From assembly GCA_039602395.1 (NCBI GenBank), contig JBCNJP010000025.1:97877265-97941264 (forward strand): a DNA stretch of 64,000 nucleotides, read 5' to 3'. The position numbers and the translations under genes are program-made. A model generated the notes under the pieces. The model searched no databases. It saw only the letters and a list, made by a program, of their open reading frames with translations, and was not told the DNA's origin. Shown here one piece after another: positions 51,069-62,759 of this stretch. This DNA is from Deinandra increscens subsp. villosa. Taxonomy: Eukaryota > Streptophyta > Magnoliopsida > Asterales > Asteraceae. Within the stretch, counting starts at the first letter, position 1, and the number at the start of each line of letters is the position of its first letter.

Positions 51069-51620
51069 ATAATGTCATTAGTGAGGATAGAACTTGGGTC
51101 CCTAGAAACACAAGCTAAAGCCTCAACCAACTCCACTAGATGCCATTGGTTTAAAGTCGCATAATGACACTGAAGTCACTAAACAGTGAAACTTTAAACT
51201 TATGTGTAAAACTTTTTTAAACGATAGCAATTTTGCAATTTCAGTTAGAACTGTTTTTTTAACGATAAACACACTATAAAATTTCATCAATTACCCATTT
51301 TATAGGATTTAAACATGCATCATTTGAATGAGGATATTAGATAAACACCAAGTGTTGTTACGCTAAATACCCTTTTTAGCCTATAAGAAACTAGTAAGAT
51401 GGAAATTACACGACACGGAAATAAGTCAGAAGCATTATCAGTACTCTATCACTTAGTATTTTTAAACCAACTCAAAAGAAAATAATAGAATTATATTATG
51501 TGCCGTTATACGAACGCCAAAGATATAAAAATTCCTACGTTTTTGGAACATTAGAACAACGGTCTACTTGATATCTACGGGTTTGAAAATGAAGGACACC
51601 CTGACCCGGTCTAAGGAGAG
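51069..51620. other. Intergenic, no gene seen
   Basis: AT-rich; nothing recognisable. Confidence 0.4.
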
Positions 51621-51625
51621 ATCTA

Positions 51626-52196
51626 TGTTGGTATTTTAGTATAATTGGATTAATTATGGATCGATACCTCTTCTAACTTATATCGGTCGGGTTCGGTGGT
51701 GCGGGGTAGTGCACGCTCGTCTCGATAAGGTTAGGGGGTTCCAAGGGGGCAACGCCCCCTTGGCGGGGGTTCGGGGGCAGCGCCCCCGAGAGAGCGGGGT
51801 CCAAGGGGCGGCAGCCCCTGGCGGGGTGCCAAGGGGCAGAGCCCCTGGCTGGGGTCGACCAGGTCAGCTTGGAAATTTTTTATTTTGACAAAAAGTCCTT
51901 CACGGAAAATGCATCAGATTTTATTTCGGTACGAAATGACATTAATGAAATTCGAGGGACTAATTGTGTAAAATCGTATAGCAGTTATCCTAAATAACTG
52001 CATATACGCTCCCCTGGTGGAACGTACGATCAGATAAAAATTTTCATGGTTCGGTTCTTCTTCACGATCAAAAATTTCTTGAATTCGAAAAGATCTCCAG
52101 ATCGTATCCGATTGAAATCTTGAGCGAACCCTCGAGATTTTCAGTCCGAAAGTGAATCACGCTTTCTGGAGTTTCCAAGCATTCAAATTTCTAACA
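51626..52196. mobile_element. Solo LTR, 571 bp, with GC hairpin array
   Basis: Begins TGTTGG and ends CTAACA (inverted TG..CA ends), flanked by an exact 5-bp duplication ATCTA at 51621-51625 and 52197-52201. There is no internal retrotransposon region, so it is a recombination product. From 51749 to 51860 it has four consecutive hairpin-forming G/C-run units such as CCAAGGGGGCAACGCCCCC. Confidence 0.85.
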
Positions 52197-52201
52197 ATCT
52201 A

Positions 52202-54030
52202 TACCTAGCTATGTCACATTCTCATATTAATTAATCTCTCTTGAATTATGTTTTGAAAGGTATAACAATTTGTATACATTACATGCATGTGTATGTAATT
52301 AAAATCCTATCAATATAATATTTTCAAATATAAATCTTAACAGTATTGAAACTCAAATGCTCATTATAATCAATTTTTTATATAACTAATAGCACAATGG
52401 TTGAGACGGTAGCGTAATTTGTTTTTGAACAAATATGTGTTATACATATATCGGATATATAAGGGAGAGTTATTATACATAATGTACATTTTATACAAAT
52501 TAAGGTATAAAGTTATCACGCAAGAAAAATTGAACTTCTGTAATTATTCCACCGTGATCGATAAACTTCAAGTTTTATTGGATTTTAATCACATATGTGT
52601 ATTAATCATGCAAGAATAATTATCATTCTTGCATGACAAGTTTATACACATATAAACAAGATGCACTTTGTATTTGAAGTAGATTTTACTATCTACACAT
52701 CTTAGAAGGGATATCACGGGTATACAAAATAGTTTTATTGTTAAAACAACGTAAAAAGGTGAAAAAGAAAAAACAACACAGCAGATTTAAAATTAGAAAT
52801 ATGCTTATATAATAATACAAACAATGAAATATCTAAAGACAACGGTGTGAGCTGAAATAAAAATCAACGTAACACTTAAAACTGATTTAAAAAGAATGAA
52901 TAAAATATTGATAAAGGTGTTGTCGTAGTGATAACACTGACATATAAAAATGTTGTTTTTTTATGTCTATAACGTTAGGTAAAGAAACTGAAATAAAAAA
53001 GCTGCTCAGCAACTCAAACGCTTAAGTTATTATGTCTTCGACCTAAAAACTAGGTTAAATGACTATAATTATTAGTCCCACTACCAACTTGTGTCTAAAT
53101 TTATTAAGACTAAAAATAAAAATACTAAAAAATTATGTTACATAATTGTAACTATTACACTATCAATTCTTTTGCTAAGCCCGTTACACTTGGATGAAAA
53201 ACAAAAAAGACAAAAACATAAAGACACAAAAAACAAAAAATTAAATATAAAAACAAAAATAATAATATAGACAAGAAAAATTACAAGTTTTGTTTTGTAT
53301 ATCATATAGATTAACCATAATACATGTAAATTACAATATGATTAATACTTCTCTGAAAAAATGCTATAGTCATAGAATTTTTTTCCTAAGTAGATTTGTG
53401 CATATACAATTAATTATACATGAATAGAACACATGCCATGTTTACATAATTTTATATGGGTTTTAGAGAAGTATAAAAAAAAAGATAAAATGAAAGAAAT
53501 AGTACTATATAAACAAATTAACGTTTATTATCTCTATATCTTGTAGTGGAGCACAATACCTGTGAGGATTCTCACTAATATTAATATATGACTATGTGTC
53601 CGAAGACAAGTTAGGTTGGCATGTGAAACCGCATCATCTAGTATTCCTTTCGTCATCTTTTCACTAATAAAAATGCATGACATAATTGATGCAATTATCC
53701 ATCAATTATTGTAAATTATACTATGTAACAAAAACAATTAAGTTGCTATGAATAGTAATTGTCTTTGATTAGTAGCATACATATCCCATAGATCTTCCAT
53801 TAATATTAATATATACAAATATGTCCGAAGACAAGTTAGGTTGGCATGTGAAACTACATCATCTAGTACGCACGTATTCGTTGTCATCTTTTCACTAACA
53901 AATATATAAGGCATAATTTGATGTAGTTATTATGATTATATTATATAATAAAAGCAAGTTATTACGAATATTAGTTGTTTTTTATCGGTCCACGTGGCCT
54001 TCCATGGTGGATGTCATAGATAACAAACTG
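52202..54030. repeat. AT-rich region with interspersed and tandem repeats
   Basis: No gene. 52690-53290 contains two head-to-tail relatives of the family seen at 26.8 and 62.8 kb. A ~225-bp unit with TGTCCGAAGACAAGTTAGG is tandemly doubled at about 53576-53800 and 53801-53975. Confidence 0.55.
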
Positions 54031-54034
54031 ATTC

Positions 54035-54175
54035 ACAGCTCAATGGTTAGGTCGCTGTAATTTAACTCGGAGGTCTGGGGTTCGAATCTTGCTGCTGCCA
54101 TCTTATTTTTATTTATTTTTTTCTTCTTTCTTCTTTATAATCTTTTATTATTATTATTTTTTTGCTCCAACTTTT
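54035..54175 (+). mobile_element. tRNA-like SINE with T-rich tail
   Basis: CAGCTCAATGGTTAGGTCG is A-box-like and GGGGTTCGAATCTTG is a near-perfect B box 38 bases on. A T/A-rich tail follows. There is no matching acceptor stem, so it is not a functional tRNA gene. Confidence 0.5.
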
Positions 54176-54199
54176 TCGTTACATATTGGATGGACTTCA

Positions 54200-55690
54200 A
54201 ATTTGAAACAGAACTATAAAATACTTAAATGAACATTGTGAAACCATAAAATGTGATTTTCGAGATTCGCGGATCGTCCGGTTAATTCCCGAATGTGCAC
54301 GAAAACCAAGATTTCGTTATTCGTGTTTCGACCTCCGATTTCCACGAAACTTCACACGGACCTACTTGTGTGCGTGACTAGTATTACCCACAAGTTTAAT
54401 ACGTGTTCGGATTCGCGAAATCACTCGGTTTGACTTAAATAACGAAAACGACCGAATTAGCGATTTAAAATGCAATAAATGCAAGACATTCAAACGATTC
54501 ACGATCAATACATTTAATGACATAATTAAGCATATCCAAATGATAAAAAGAGATAATAAAATGAAATAGAACATGATTCTTCATTGATTATCAATCAGGA
54601 TTACAAGTTCGGGTCGGGTACAATCAAATGGAAAAACCGAAATGTTACATCTAGTATACGACAATTACCATTGTTTTGCCGATTTAAATTTGATTTTGAA
54701 TTTTAATTTAAAATAAAAGGTTGTTACAGAAAAACTTATATATATACATATATATTTTAATAAAACACACACACGTATATAATATTGCCACTAATCACCA
54801 CGGTTATCTTTTAATCTGTTTGTGGGTCAATGGAGATGGTTAATTGTTGACTTGAATCTTTGGGAACGTTGACTTGAAACAAGCTTGGTTGAAGCGCAAG
54901 GTATAAAGGGGAGGGGCCACTGGATGTTTTTATTGGACCATGAGGAGGAGATGTGACCGAATATACAAAATTTCTATTACTTTAATAAACTCATACAAAT
55001 ATATATATAATTGAAAAGAGGCTTCTTCGTTGTTACTTTATTGTTTAAAACAAAAAACCTGGACCAAGGGGACTTACTTTTTGGTCAAAACAAAATGGGA
55101 GTAGTTTAGAATTCAAATAACACTATTACAGTTCCCTTAATTATTCCTTAATTATTATGAACTTTTTTAGCGGATAAATTAAATACGCACCACTTCAACT
55201 TTACTTTATTGTTACCCTCAATCTCATAATTAATGTATCGATTAAAATGCAAGGTGCTAAGAAAATAGTATGTTTATGTTCTCCTAAATTAGTATTTTGC
55301 TTTGAAACATTAAAAGTAACTATGCATTTTTATTGATTTTTTATACTAGATTTGTATTTTTTACTGGTTTTGTAGTTTTTGTACTAAATTTGTATTTCTT
55401 TATATTTTGAACGTTTGTTTTAAATTTTAACGATATTACGTAACATTTATATATTTATTTATATTTTTTTAAATTATGAAGATTGTAACTATTTTGTATA
55501 CTTATCTTATATATCATCACGACAACAAGCATTCGATAAATCTTACTTATATTTAAAATTCCTAAAACCCATCATCATCTTTTATAAACGTCAAACATAA
55601 GAATCCAACGGTCAGGATGATAAGAAAACCCTTACTAAAAAAATCAACCCATACCCGCATTTTCACACATACTGAACACCCTCTCCCTAC
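54200..55690. other. Intergenic region before a small gene
   Basis: No gene recognised. The part 54250-54660 has CG-containing words (TTCGCG, CCGATTTC) unlike its surroundings and may be an old LTR fragment. Confidence 0.35.
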
Positions 55691-55692
55691 CC

Positions 55693-55700
55693 TATTTATA
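55693..55700 (+). promoter_or_regulatory. TATA box of the small gene
   Basis: TATTTATA in a C-rich context, about 130 bases before the start codon at 55832. The leader between them is C/T-rich, as in many plant genes. Confidence 0.5.
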
Positions 55701-55831
55701 TCCTCGGCGACCCACCTTTCACCGGCAACCCTCCAAACTCCCCACCAATCGACCCTCCCCCTCTATCATCAAACAGTTTTCAAAACCAATTAATTCCTCA
55801 AATACTCAAATATCAAGTGAACGGAAGGTAT

Positions 55832-56233
55832 ATGACAACTCGACTGTACGGAGGGGTTAAAGGCTACTGGCGGAGGCGGCGCTACGAGCGGCTAGGCGGC
55901 GGCGAATCCGGGCAGAACGGCCGGCGAAGGTGGTTCTGGCGGATACGATTAACATCGAAGCTGAAACTGAAGCTGAAAAGGAAACTGAAGCTGAGATACT
56001 CTCCGAAGAAGTTGCTAACCGGAATTCGTGACTGCTATGTGAACTTGATGATGCGAATGGCGAGTTCGCCGATGCTTGCCGGAGGTGGCTTCGGGGAAGG
56101 GGTGGTGAAGTTCGGGACGAGACCGGCGAAGGAATACGATGATAAATTGATCGTCGAGATCTACAAAACGTTGGCGATGAGACAGGCTCAGTTGGTTCCG
56201 ATCGATGGTTCGGAGATCGCTGATCGCCGGTAA
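55832..56233 (+). CDS. Uncharacterised small basic plant protein, single exon
   Basis: A 133-codon frame starts at the ATG at 55832 (an in-frame GTG upstream is not a plant start) and ends in TAA. The N-terminal half is strongly basic: YWRRRRYERL, an Arg-rich patch with RRWFWRIRL, and an alternating Leu/Lys stretch around residues 43-55. The C-terminal half has SPKKLLTGIRDCYVNLMMRM and KEYDDKLIVEIYKTL. I recall small uncharacterised plant proteins with the same YWRRR.. / SPKKLL..RD.YV.MM / KEYDEK.IVEIYK layout, so it is probably a real gene of a conserved plant family. No signal peptide or membrane segment is evident. Codon use is GC-richer than the neighbourhood and a TATA box precedes it. 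Function unknown. Confidence 0.8.
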   Translation: MTTRLYGGVKGYWRRRRYERLGGGESGQNGRRRWFWRIRLTSKLKLKLKRKLKLRYSPKKLLTGIRDCYVNLMMRMASSPMLAGGGFGEGVVKFGTRPAKEYDDKLIVEIYKTLAMRQAQLVPIDGSEIADRR

Positions 56234-57010
56234 ACCTGCCGGGAACTTTGCTGTATAACATTAGTTTAAGCAATATAATATGTAAAATAAGTTGTTTCTA
56301 ATATTTCCTTAAAATTTGTGAAGATTTTGTGTTATTAATATTTATTATTGCTCAACTACTCAAGAAATGCACATGCAAAGCTCCAGGAAGTTTTTTTAAT
56401 TTTTTTTTTAATTTTTTATAACAATATATATATTTCTCTATTTATTTAAGTATATAAATCAGATTTGTATTTTGCATGATTTAAAACTCGAACATTTGGT
56501 TCTAGGGTTTACATTTACATCTTAACCATGAGGAATAAATAAGACCTTAAAATATAAATAGTTTTTTTTTTAACATCAGTCAATTATTACAACGTAGTAC
56601 CGCCAAACTTTATTACCAAACTTTATATTAATAAGATTTTAAAATCTTATCACTTTTGTATGGGTAATTAAGATACCATTAGACTACAAAGTATGGAGTT
56701 GAGGCTCTCGAGATGGTTGTTTGCATATTAATTTACCGACTCTTATATATAACGATTTTAAAGTTCTATACGGAGATCCATGTTGTTTACCACACATAAA
56801 AGAAAAATTAAGACTACATACTAAAAGCATGTGTGCTTTTATGGTATTTATTCTAGAAAAATTAAGAGTTAATGTTAAAAAAATATATTAACGGATTTTA
56901 AAGGAAATCAATAAAATAGATATTTTAAGTATCCAAATTAGTAAATTAAAAATATAGCCATTAAAAACTTAGTTTGCAAACAAGTTAGAAAACGTCGTCT
57001 AAGCTTATGA
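56234..57010. other. Intergenic, no gene seen
   Basis: AT-rich. Contains the 3' UTR of the small gene at its start. Confidence 0.4.
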
Positions 57011-57019
57011 AAACCTTAA

Positions 57020-58145
57020 GAGTAAATTACGGATTTCGTCCCTGAGGTTTGTAAAAATTTCGGATTTCGTCCCTAAGTATCATTTATTACGGATTTCGTC
57101 CTCAAGTTTTGCAAAAACGTATCGGATTTCGTCCTTTTGACTAACTTCTGTTAAAATTTTCTGTTAAACGGATGTTAAAAGACAATTATACCCTTGTCTT
57201 TAATTAAAAACACAGCCCCTTCGTCTTCATCGCAAACCCCACCCCACCGTCAATGTTTTCCGGCGAACTATCTCAGGCTTCTGGCGAACCACCATTCTTC
57301 GCCGGAATAATCTCCGACATCAACAACGACCGCTCCGAAGCTTCCTCCTCCGTTCAACACTAACGATTAATCATCGTCACCAAACAACTACCGATCAGAT
57401 ATCATCGGAAAACCGACGGTCTAAAATGGTGTCGAGCTAAAAGCCTCTGAGTTTGTTTCTGTTCACCACCAAATAAAATTACCTCCGAATACCTATCTCT
57501 ATCTTCCTCTGTTTCCATAACACAGCAAACCATCACACACCTGATCCCACTTTCAACATCGAAGATTAATAATAAAATTAAAAAGCCAATTTCATCTTTT
57601 TCCTTCATCTTCTTCACGAATAGAAGTTTAGCAGGCGATTATGAAATAAATAATTATGAATTCATAATTGAATCAATCAATGAAGACAAAAGCGGCTGAG
57701 CAACCGGGGAGCAACCCTGCAACGTAACTCCGATCCGGTGATCCTTCCGAGTCCCATCTACTGATTCGGAGCGGTGGAGGCGTTAGAAAATTTGAATGAC
57801 GAGGAAGATGAATGGAGATGTTCAAATGGCGATGAAGATGACCGAAGATGTTCAGATCTCGTCGGAAAGGATTGACGGTGGAGTTGGGCTACCGGATCTG
57901 GAAACAGTTCACAATGGGGTGGGGGGGTTAGGGTTGGAGTTATATGTTTTTTTATTAAAATTAAAAAGGTAAGGGTATATTAGGAATTTTAAAAAAGTTA
58001 ACGTATTTTTTTAACAGAAGTTAGTCAAAAGGACAAAATCCGATACGTTTTTGCAAAACTTGAGGACGAAATCCGTAATAAATGATACTTAGGGATGAAA
58101 TCCGAAATTTGTGCATACCTCAGGGACGAAATCCGTAATTTACTC
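57020..58145. mobile_element. Mutator-like element, 1126 bp, possible Pack-MULE
   Basis: Long inverted ends of about 160 bases (starting GAGTAAATTACGGATTTCGT) are flanked by an exact 9-bp duplication AAACCTTAA (57011-57019 and 58146-58154). The arms contain repeated CGGATTTCGTCC units. The middle is GC-richer and gene-like: a plus-strand frame from 57254 (MFSGELSQASGEPP..) and a minus-strand frame 57617-57402. This suggests captured host sequence, although I do not recognise the donor. Confidence 0.82.
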
Positions 58146-58468
58146 AAACCTTAAAAAGCACCGGCTTCTATTAAAGTTTAAATCAAAATCAGCAATATCT
58201 ACTTTCTATTATTGTTTATAAAAATTAGTATACTTAGACTGTTAGACGTCCTCTATGCAGTTATGGAGTTTCCCGTTCTCAGACGTTGGGCGTTAACTGT
58301 CATGTGATAGCTCATTCAGCAAAGAGCTTAGCTCGCTCCATGAGTTTAAAGTGCGTTATTATAAAGCCCTTATCATTATTACTCAATTATGTTTTTTTTT
58401 AATCTTCAATATATGACGTGAACAAATAAGGATTGAGATAGTTAATTGGGTAAGGTGTCATCAACATC

Positions 58469-58740
58469 GCAAAACAACCAGATTTTTTGTCCATAACACC
58501 CTGGGGGCGGTGTTGGGACGCTATGGGGCGTCATTCTCAGGACATCACGCTAAATACACATAGCCTTAGGCTATGTGTAATGGTGTGGTGATATAAAGAT
58601 GATAAGGTTGCCACACATGATGTCAAGTTGGATGTTGTGTGATAATAAAAAATATGTATAGTGAGTTAGTGATGATATGAATTAGATGTAATTGCTTGTA
58701 AAAAAAAAGAAAAGAAAAACAACGTCCGTTGTTTTCGGGC
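58469..58740. mobile_element. Abutting MITE ends
   Basis: Two PIF/Harbinger-like ends (ACACATAGCC and GGCTATGTGT) meet around a single TTA at 58566-58568. The left piece includes a block (TTTTTTGTCCATAACACCC..GGCGGTGTTGGGACGCTATG) that resembles 62557-62610. The outer ends are not found. Confidence 0.45.
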
Positions 58741-58834
58741 TCACGAAGAAGAGAATACGTCACCCCAAAACGACCAAGAGGACGGTGTTTAAGGTGTTTA
58801 ATTAAGGGCGTTAACCACGCTCAATAGACCTTAC

Positions 58835-59419
58835 TAGGGATGCACATTTTACCCGCGAAAGCGGGTACCCGACCCGAATGGGGTGGGTATTACCCGTCTT
58901 AACGGGTAATGGGGCGGGGATGGGTATTATTTTTAAAACCCGAAGTGGGGACGGGTAGGGTACGGGTATAACACTACCCGCCCCGTTTAAAACCCGAATA
59001 TATATAATTTATATATGTCCTTTATATATATTGTTTTATTGCTAGGTGCACATTCAGATAAAGAATTTTTTTTGCAAAGTTTGAAGTTATAAAAGAGGAT
59101 GAAGCGGGTCCGAGCTTCGTGAATTTTGATATTTAGTTTTTTTAATGAACTTGAGAACGTAGTGATTGTCTTTTTTGCTATTATTATTGTGGGATTGAAT
59201 TATGAAACTTGAATGTTTTACTTATTATAGTTATATTTTTCCGACTTTTTAAAAAATGAATTTTTTTCTTAAATGGGTACCCATCATGTTACTCGTATCC
59301 GTCGGTTTTTTTTTACCCGTACCCGCCAGGTATTAGGCGGGGCGGGGACGGAGATGGATATTGAGATTTAATTTGGGTGTGGAAACAGGTAATAAAATCT
59401 CCGCTATTACACATCACTA
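58835..59419. mobile_element. Non-autonomous hAT element, 585 bp
   Basis: The ends TAGGGATGCACA and (inverted) TAGTGATGTGTA are flanked by an exact 8-bp duplication GACCTTAC (58827-58834 and 59420-59427). Subterminal ACCCGYACCCG words lie in both orientations. Non-coding. Confidence 0.85.
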
Positions 59420-59654
59420 GACCTTACCTTACGCTTATAGTTATAGACAACTTTATTTACAATACATCCTCACGTCAAGTTATAAAAGCCTCCTAGAGAT
59501 CTGATTTTATCTCATTAAGTTGTCTGACAATTTAGTAAATAGGGTCACGTGACAAGAAATTTAATACGCTAAAGGTTTAAATGTCGTTGGATAGTGAAAT
59601 ATACTAGAATGATAACTAAATAGAAATAAATATATTTTAATATCGATACCTGAG

Positions 59655-59815
59655 TTTTTCTATAACGATATTTCAAATATAGGAGGTTAGGGCTAACTCG
59701 AAAACTCCCTATAGACGGAAACCCAAACGATTGGGTAAAACCTCTCTTTCGACATAAACGACGAGGCTCGAACCGGCAATCTCTCATAGAAGTCATTCGG
59801 TTACCACTAATGCGG
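59655..59815 (-). mobile_element. tRNA-derived SINE fragment
   Basis: On the minus strand a B box GGTTCGAGCCTC follows TAGTGGTAACCGAATG (A-box-like), then GTCGAAAGAGAGGTTTTACCC, partly like the SINEs at 41.0 and 50.9 kb. Confidence 0.42.
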
Positions 59816-59829
59816 AATATATAACAAAA

Positions 59830-60660
59830 AGGGTTTTTTTATAACATAGGGAGTGGGTGCTACTCGCTTAGCCCCTCCGTTCCCATATGTGAGATAGTGC
59901 TCCCGTCAGTTCTGTGGTACCCGCTTTGCGTTTTCATCTTTGCGTCTTCTTTTCTTCTTTGTATTTATTGTGATTCTATAACGGTAGAAGTTATTATGGT
60001 ACCTAAAGGGGGAGACTATGTTTTCATCGGTCCCGCTGCTTGGTACCTCAATCATGACCAACTTTATGTCTTCAAGTTAATATCCCTAAAATAAAAATAA
60101 AAATATTGTTGCTGGTTTGTTATAATATAAGTGTAATAGACTAACCGATTGATTATATTTTAGTTAATTGTAATACTAAAACTCTTTATGTGAATTAGTT
60201 AAGTATCACTAGGTGGTATGTTGTATGTCAATTGTAACACTTTACCACATAACTTATCAAACGTATGGGTTTTAAACAATTAATCATGTGAAGCTTGAAA
60301 TTGACATATACAAATCAACACAATTGAACATGACAATATATATCCAATTTATTTTATTTATAAAACATATATAATTCACAAACGGATTAAACAAATAATT
60401 TACAAATAGATTAGTGTCTATGAAATATTTTTAAGTTTGACCTGAAACAAACGTTAAATAAAGAAGAACGTTTTAATCTTATTACAAATAGATATATCCA
60501 CCCACTAAATTGATATATTCACTTATTTTCCACGGCCGTTTCATGTGAAACGACCCCAAAAAGACCGTTTCAAACAAAACGACCTCAATACGATTTGTGG
60601 AAAAGGGGGCCCCCTGAATTTTAAGGTTGTCGTCGTCGCGACACGACACCTCGTTTTGTC
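59830..60660. other. Intergenic, no gene seen
   Basis: AT-rich with ACGACCGTTTCA-type words near its right end, in both orientations. Confidence 0.4.
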
Positions 60661-60667
60661 TGAAACG

Positions 60668-60973
60668 ACCGTTTTAGACAAAACGACCGTAGAAATTGAG
60701 TTTCTTTGATAAACTCACTGAGTTTCTCTATAACCACTTTTACAAAAACACTAGAAGAAAACACTATTAAAAGAAAACACCCCAACAAATATTTCAAGCA
60801 ATCAAACAACCAGCAATACTACCGTTTTAGACAAAACGACCGTAGAAATTGAGTTTCTTTAATAAACTCACTGAGTTTCTCTATAACCACTCTAACAAAA
60901 ACACTAGAAGAAAACACTATTAAAAGAAAACACCCCAACAAATATTTCAAGCAATCAAACAACCAGCAATACT
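60668..60973. repeat. 153-bp direct tandem duplication
   Basis: Units 60668-60820 and 60821-60973 begin ACCGTTTTAGACAAAACGAC and differ at about four positions. Both sit in a region that already contains several ACGACCGTTTTGTC-type words. Confidence 0.9.
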
Positions 60974-61599
60974 ACAATGCCCACTAGGCCATTAGGGCCA
61001 TCTACTATTTTTGGACTGACTTGGCGATTGACAATATTTTGGGCTATTGGGTTATTTTTAAAATAATGGTAAAGGGTAGGTTCTCTAGAAAAAATATGTA
61101 AGTGTAAATCTGTAAAATTTGAGATTTGTTTGTGAGTGGTTGTGAGTAGATAGGAGATACAAAGTTTAGAAAATCTACATATTGACAAAAATAGTGGTGA
61201 TTTGCTAAAATTTGGGGATTTGAAAAGAGTGAAAAGGTAATGATAAAGGCATAAAAACATTATTTAATTATGGTTGTGAGTGAAAAAGATAAAAAAATAA
61301 TAATAGAAATATAAATTATATGGATGAGGATGGAGAACTTATCGTGAATGAAAAAGTTTATTTAGATAAAAAAGTTAAAGAAGGGCTTTAAGAGATGATA
61401 TGTGACAATTTAAGAATAAAAAGAAAGAGGAAAAGAGTGACAATTCAGGAAATTGACATTTTTATCAATTTCCTTCACTGTTTTAAATCTTCATAACTTT
61501 TATATAAGATATTATTTTTTTTAAATACACCATAGAAACGAACGTTGTTTTATCTTTAAAATGCGTACAATGTTGCTATATATATATATATTTTTTTTA

Positions 61600-62560
61600 A
61601 ATATTATTTCAATTTGACACAATGATTTGAACATTTGACACGATAGGAGTATTTGACACAATGACGCACTAGGAAATCGAAATAGTATGTTTTTTAAATA
61701 TAACAACACTATACGAATATTTGGTACATATAAAATTAATTTTTTTACTATTTTGATTTCCTAGTGCGTCATTGTGTCATTGTGTTTTTTTACTTGTCAT
61801 TTGTGTCATTGTGTCTATATACAAAATTCAGACTGTATGACACAACTGATATTAGTTTAACTAGTTCTCATAATATAACACAATATGACACAACTGAGAA
61901 GCTCATAAGACACAATGGCGAAGATGATGATGCTTCAATAAACTGATATACACAATATTACTAATAACAATTTTCACATAAGACACAATATGACACACTA
62001 TCACTAATTCTCACACACAATATAACACAACTGACACGAACATTGGACACAACATAACACAATTGATATGAACATATATAACTAATATCAGGGGCGGACC
62101 TACCCTATGGGTAGGGGTAGCCCCCGCGACCCCTGAACCGTTAACGCGAAGAAGGAAATTTTTTCGGGGTTTTACGTTTTTGGTATTTTTCGACCCCTGA
62201 AACGAATTTTTCGCGACCCCTGGAAGAAATTTTATGGTTTTTACCTAAAAATATGATCAAAAGCCCCTTAGAAATATGATCAAAAGCCCATTAATTACCT
62301 AAAAAAAAATTCGGGGACGCTGCCCCCGAACCCCCATTAGTCCCCGCTACCCCTGATTTTCTTTCCTAGATCCGCCACTGACTAATATGACAAGTTTTGA
62401 CATCATGTGACATAACTTATATGATCATATGACACAATATGGCAATTGATATGATCATAAAACACAATCGCGAAGATAATGATGTTTCAAGCAACTGATA
62501 TACACAATATTACTAATAACTACTTTTTTACATAAGACACAATAATATTGGAGGAACCAA
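61600..62560. repeat. GACACAA-rich repeat block with inverted and direct copies
   Basis: Many GACACAAYATGACACAACTGA-like words. 61655-61687 and 61747-61779 form an inverted repeat of 33 bases with one mismatch. A ~95-base block around 61900-61990 recurs at about 62450-62545. The block is split by the hAT MITE at 62089-62380. Confidence 0.7.
62089..62380. mobile_element. hAT-type MITE, 292 bp
   Basis: The ends CAGGGGCGGACCTA and (inverted) CAGTGGCGGATCTA are flanked by an exact 8-bp duplication ACTAATAT (62081-62088 and 62381-62388). Non-coding. Contains the GC hairpin motif also present in the solo LTR at 51.8 kb. Confidence 0.9.
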
Positions 62561-62759
62561 ATTTTTTGCCCATAGCGTCCCATGGTGTTGTTGGGCCGCT
62601 ATGAGGGCCCCCAATTATGACCACATCACTACACTCATCATTAACGTGGCAGATAGTCTTATTACAAATGTCCATCCATTTTTTAGTCGGACTCACGAGT
62701 CAACCATGCAAAATTAAGAGTCAACCATGCAAATATTAAAATATAATTTTATGACTTTA

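Noticed and set aside
54035..54110. tRNA gene
   Set aside because: Clear B box but no complete cloverleaf can be drawn by eye.
55857..56273. 138-codon minus-strand frame
   Set aside because: Antisense shadow of the small basic protein gene, explained by its codon bias.
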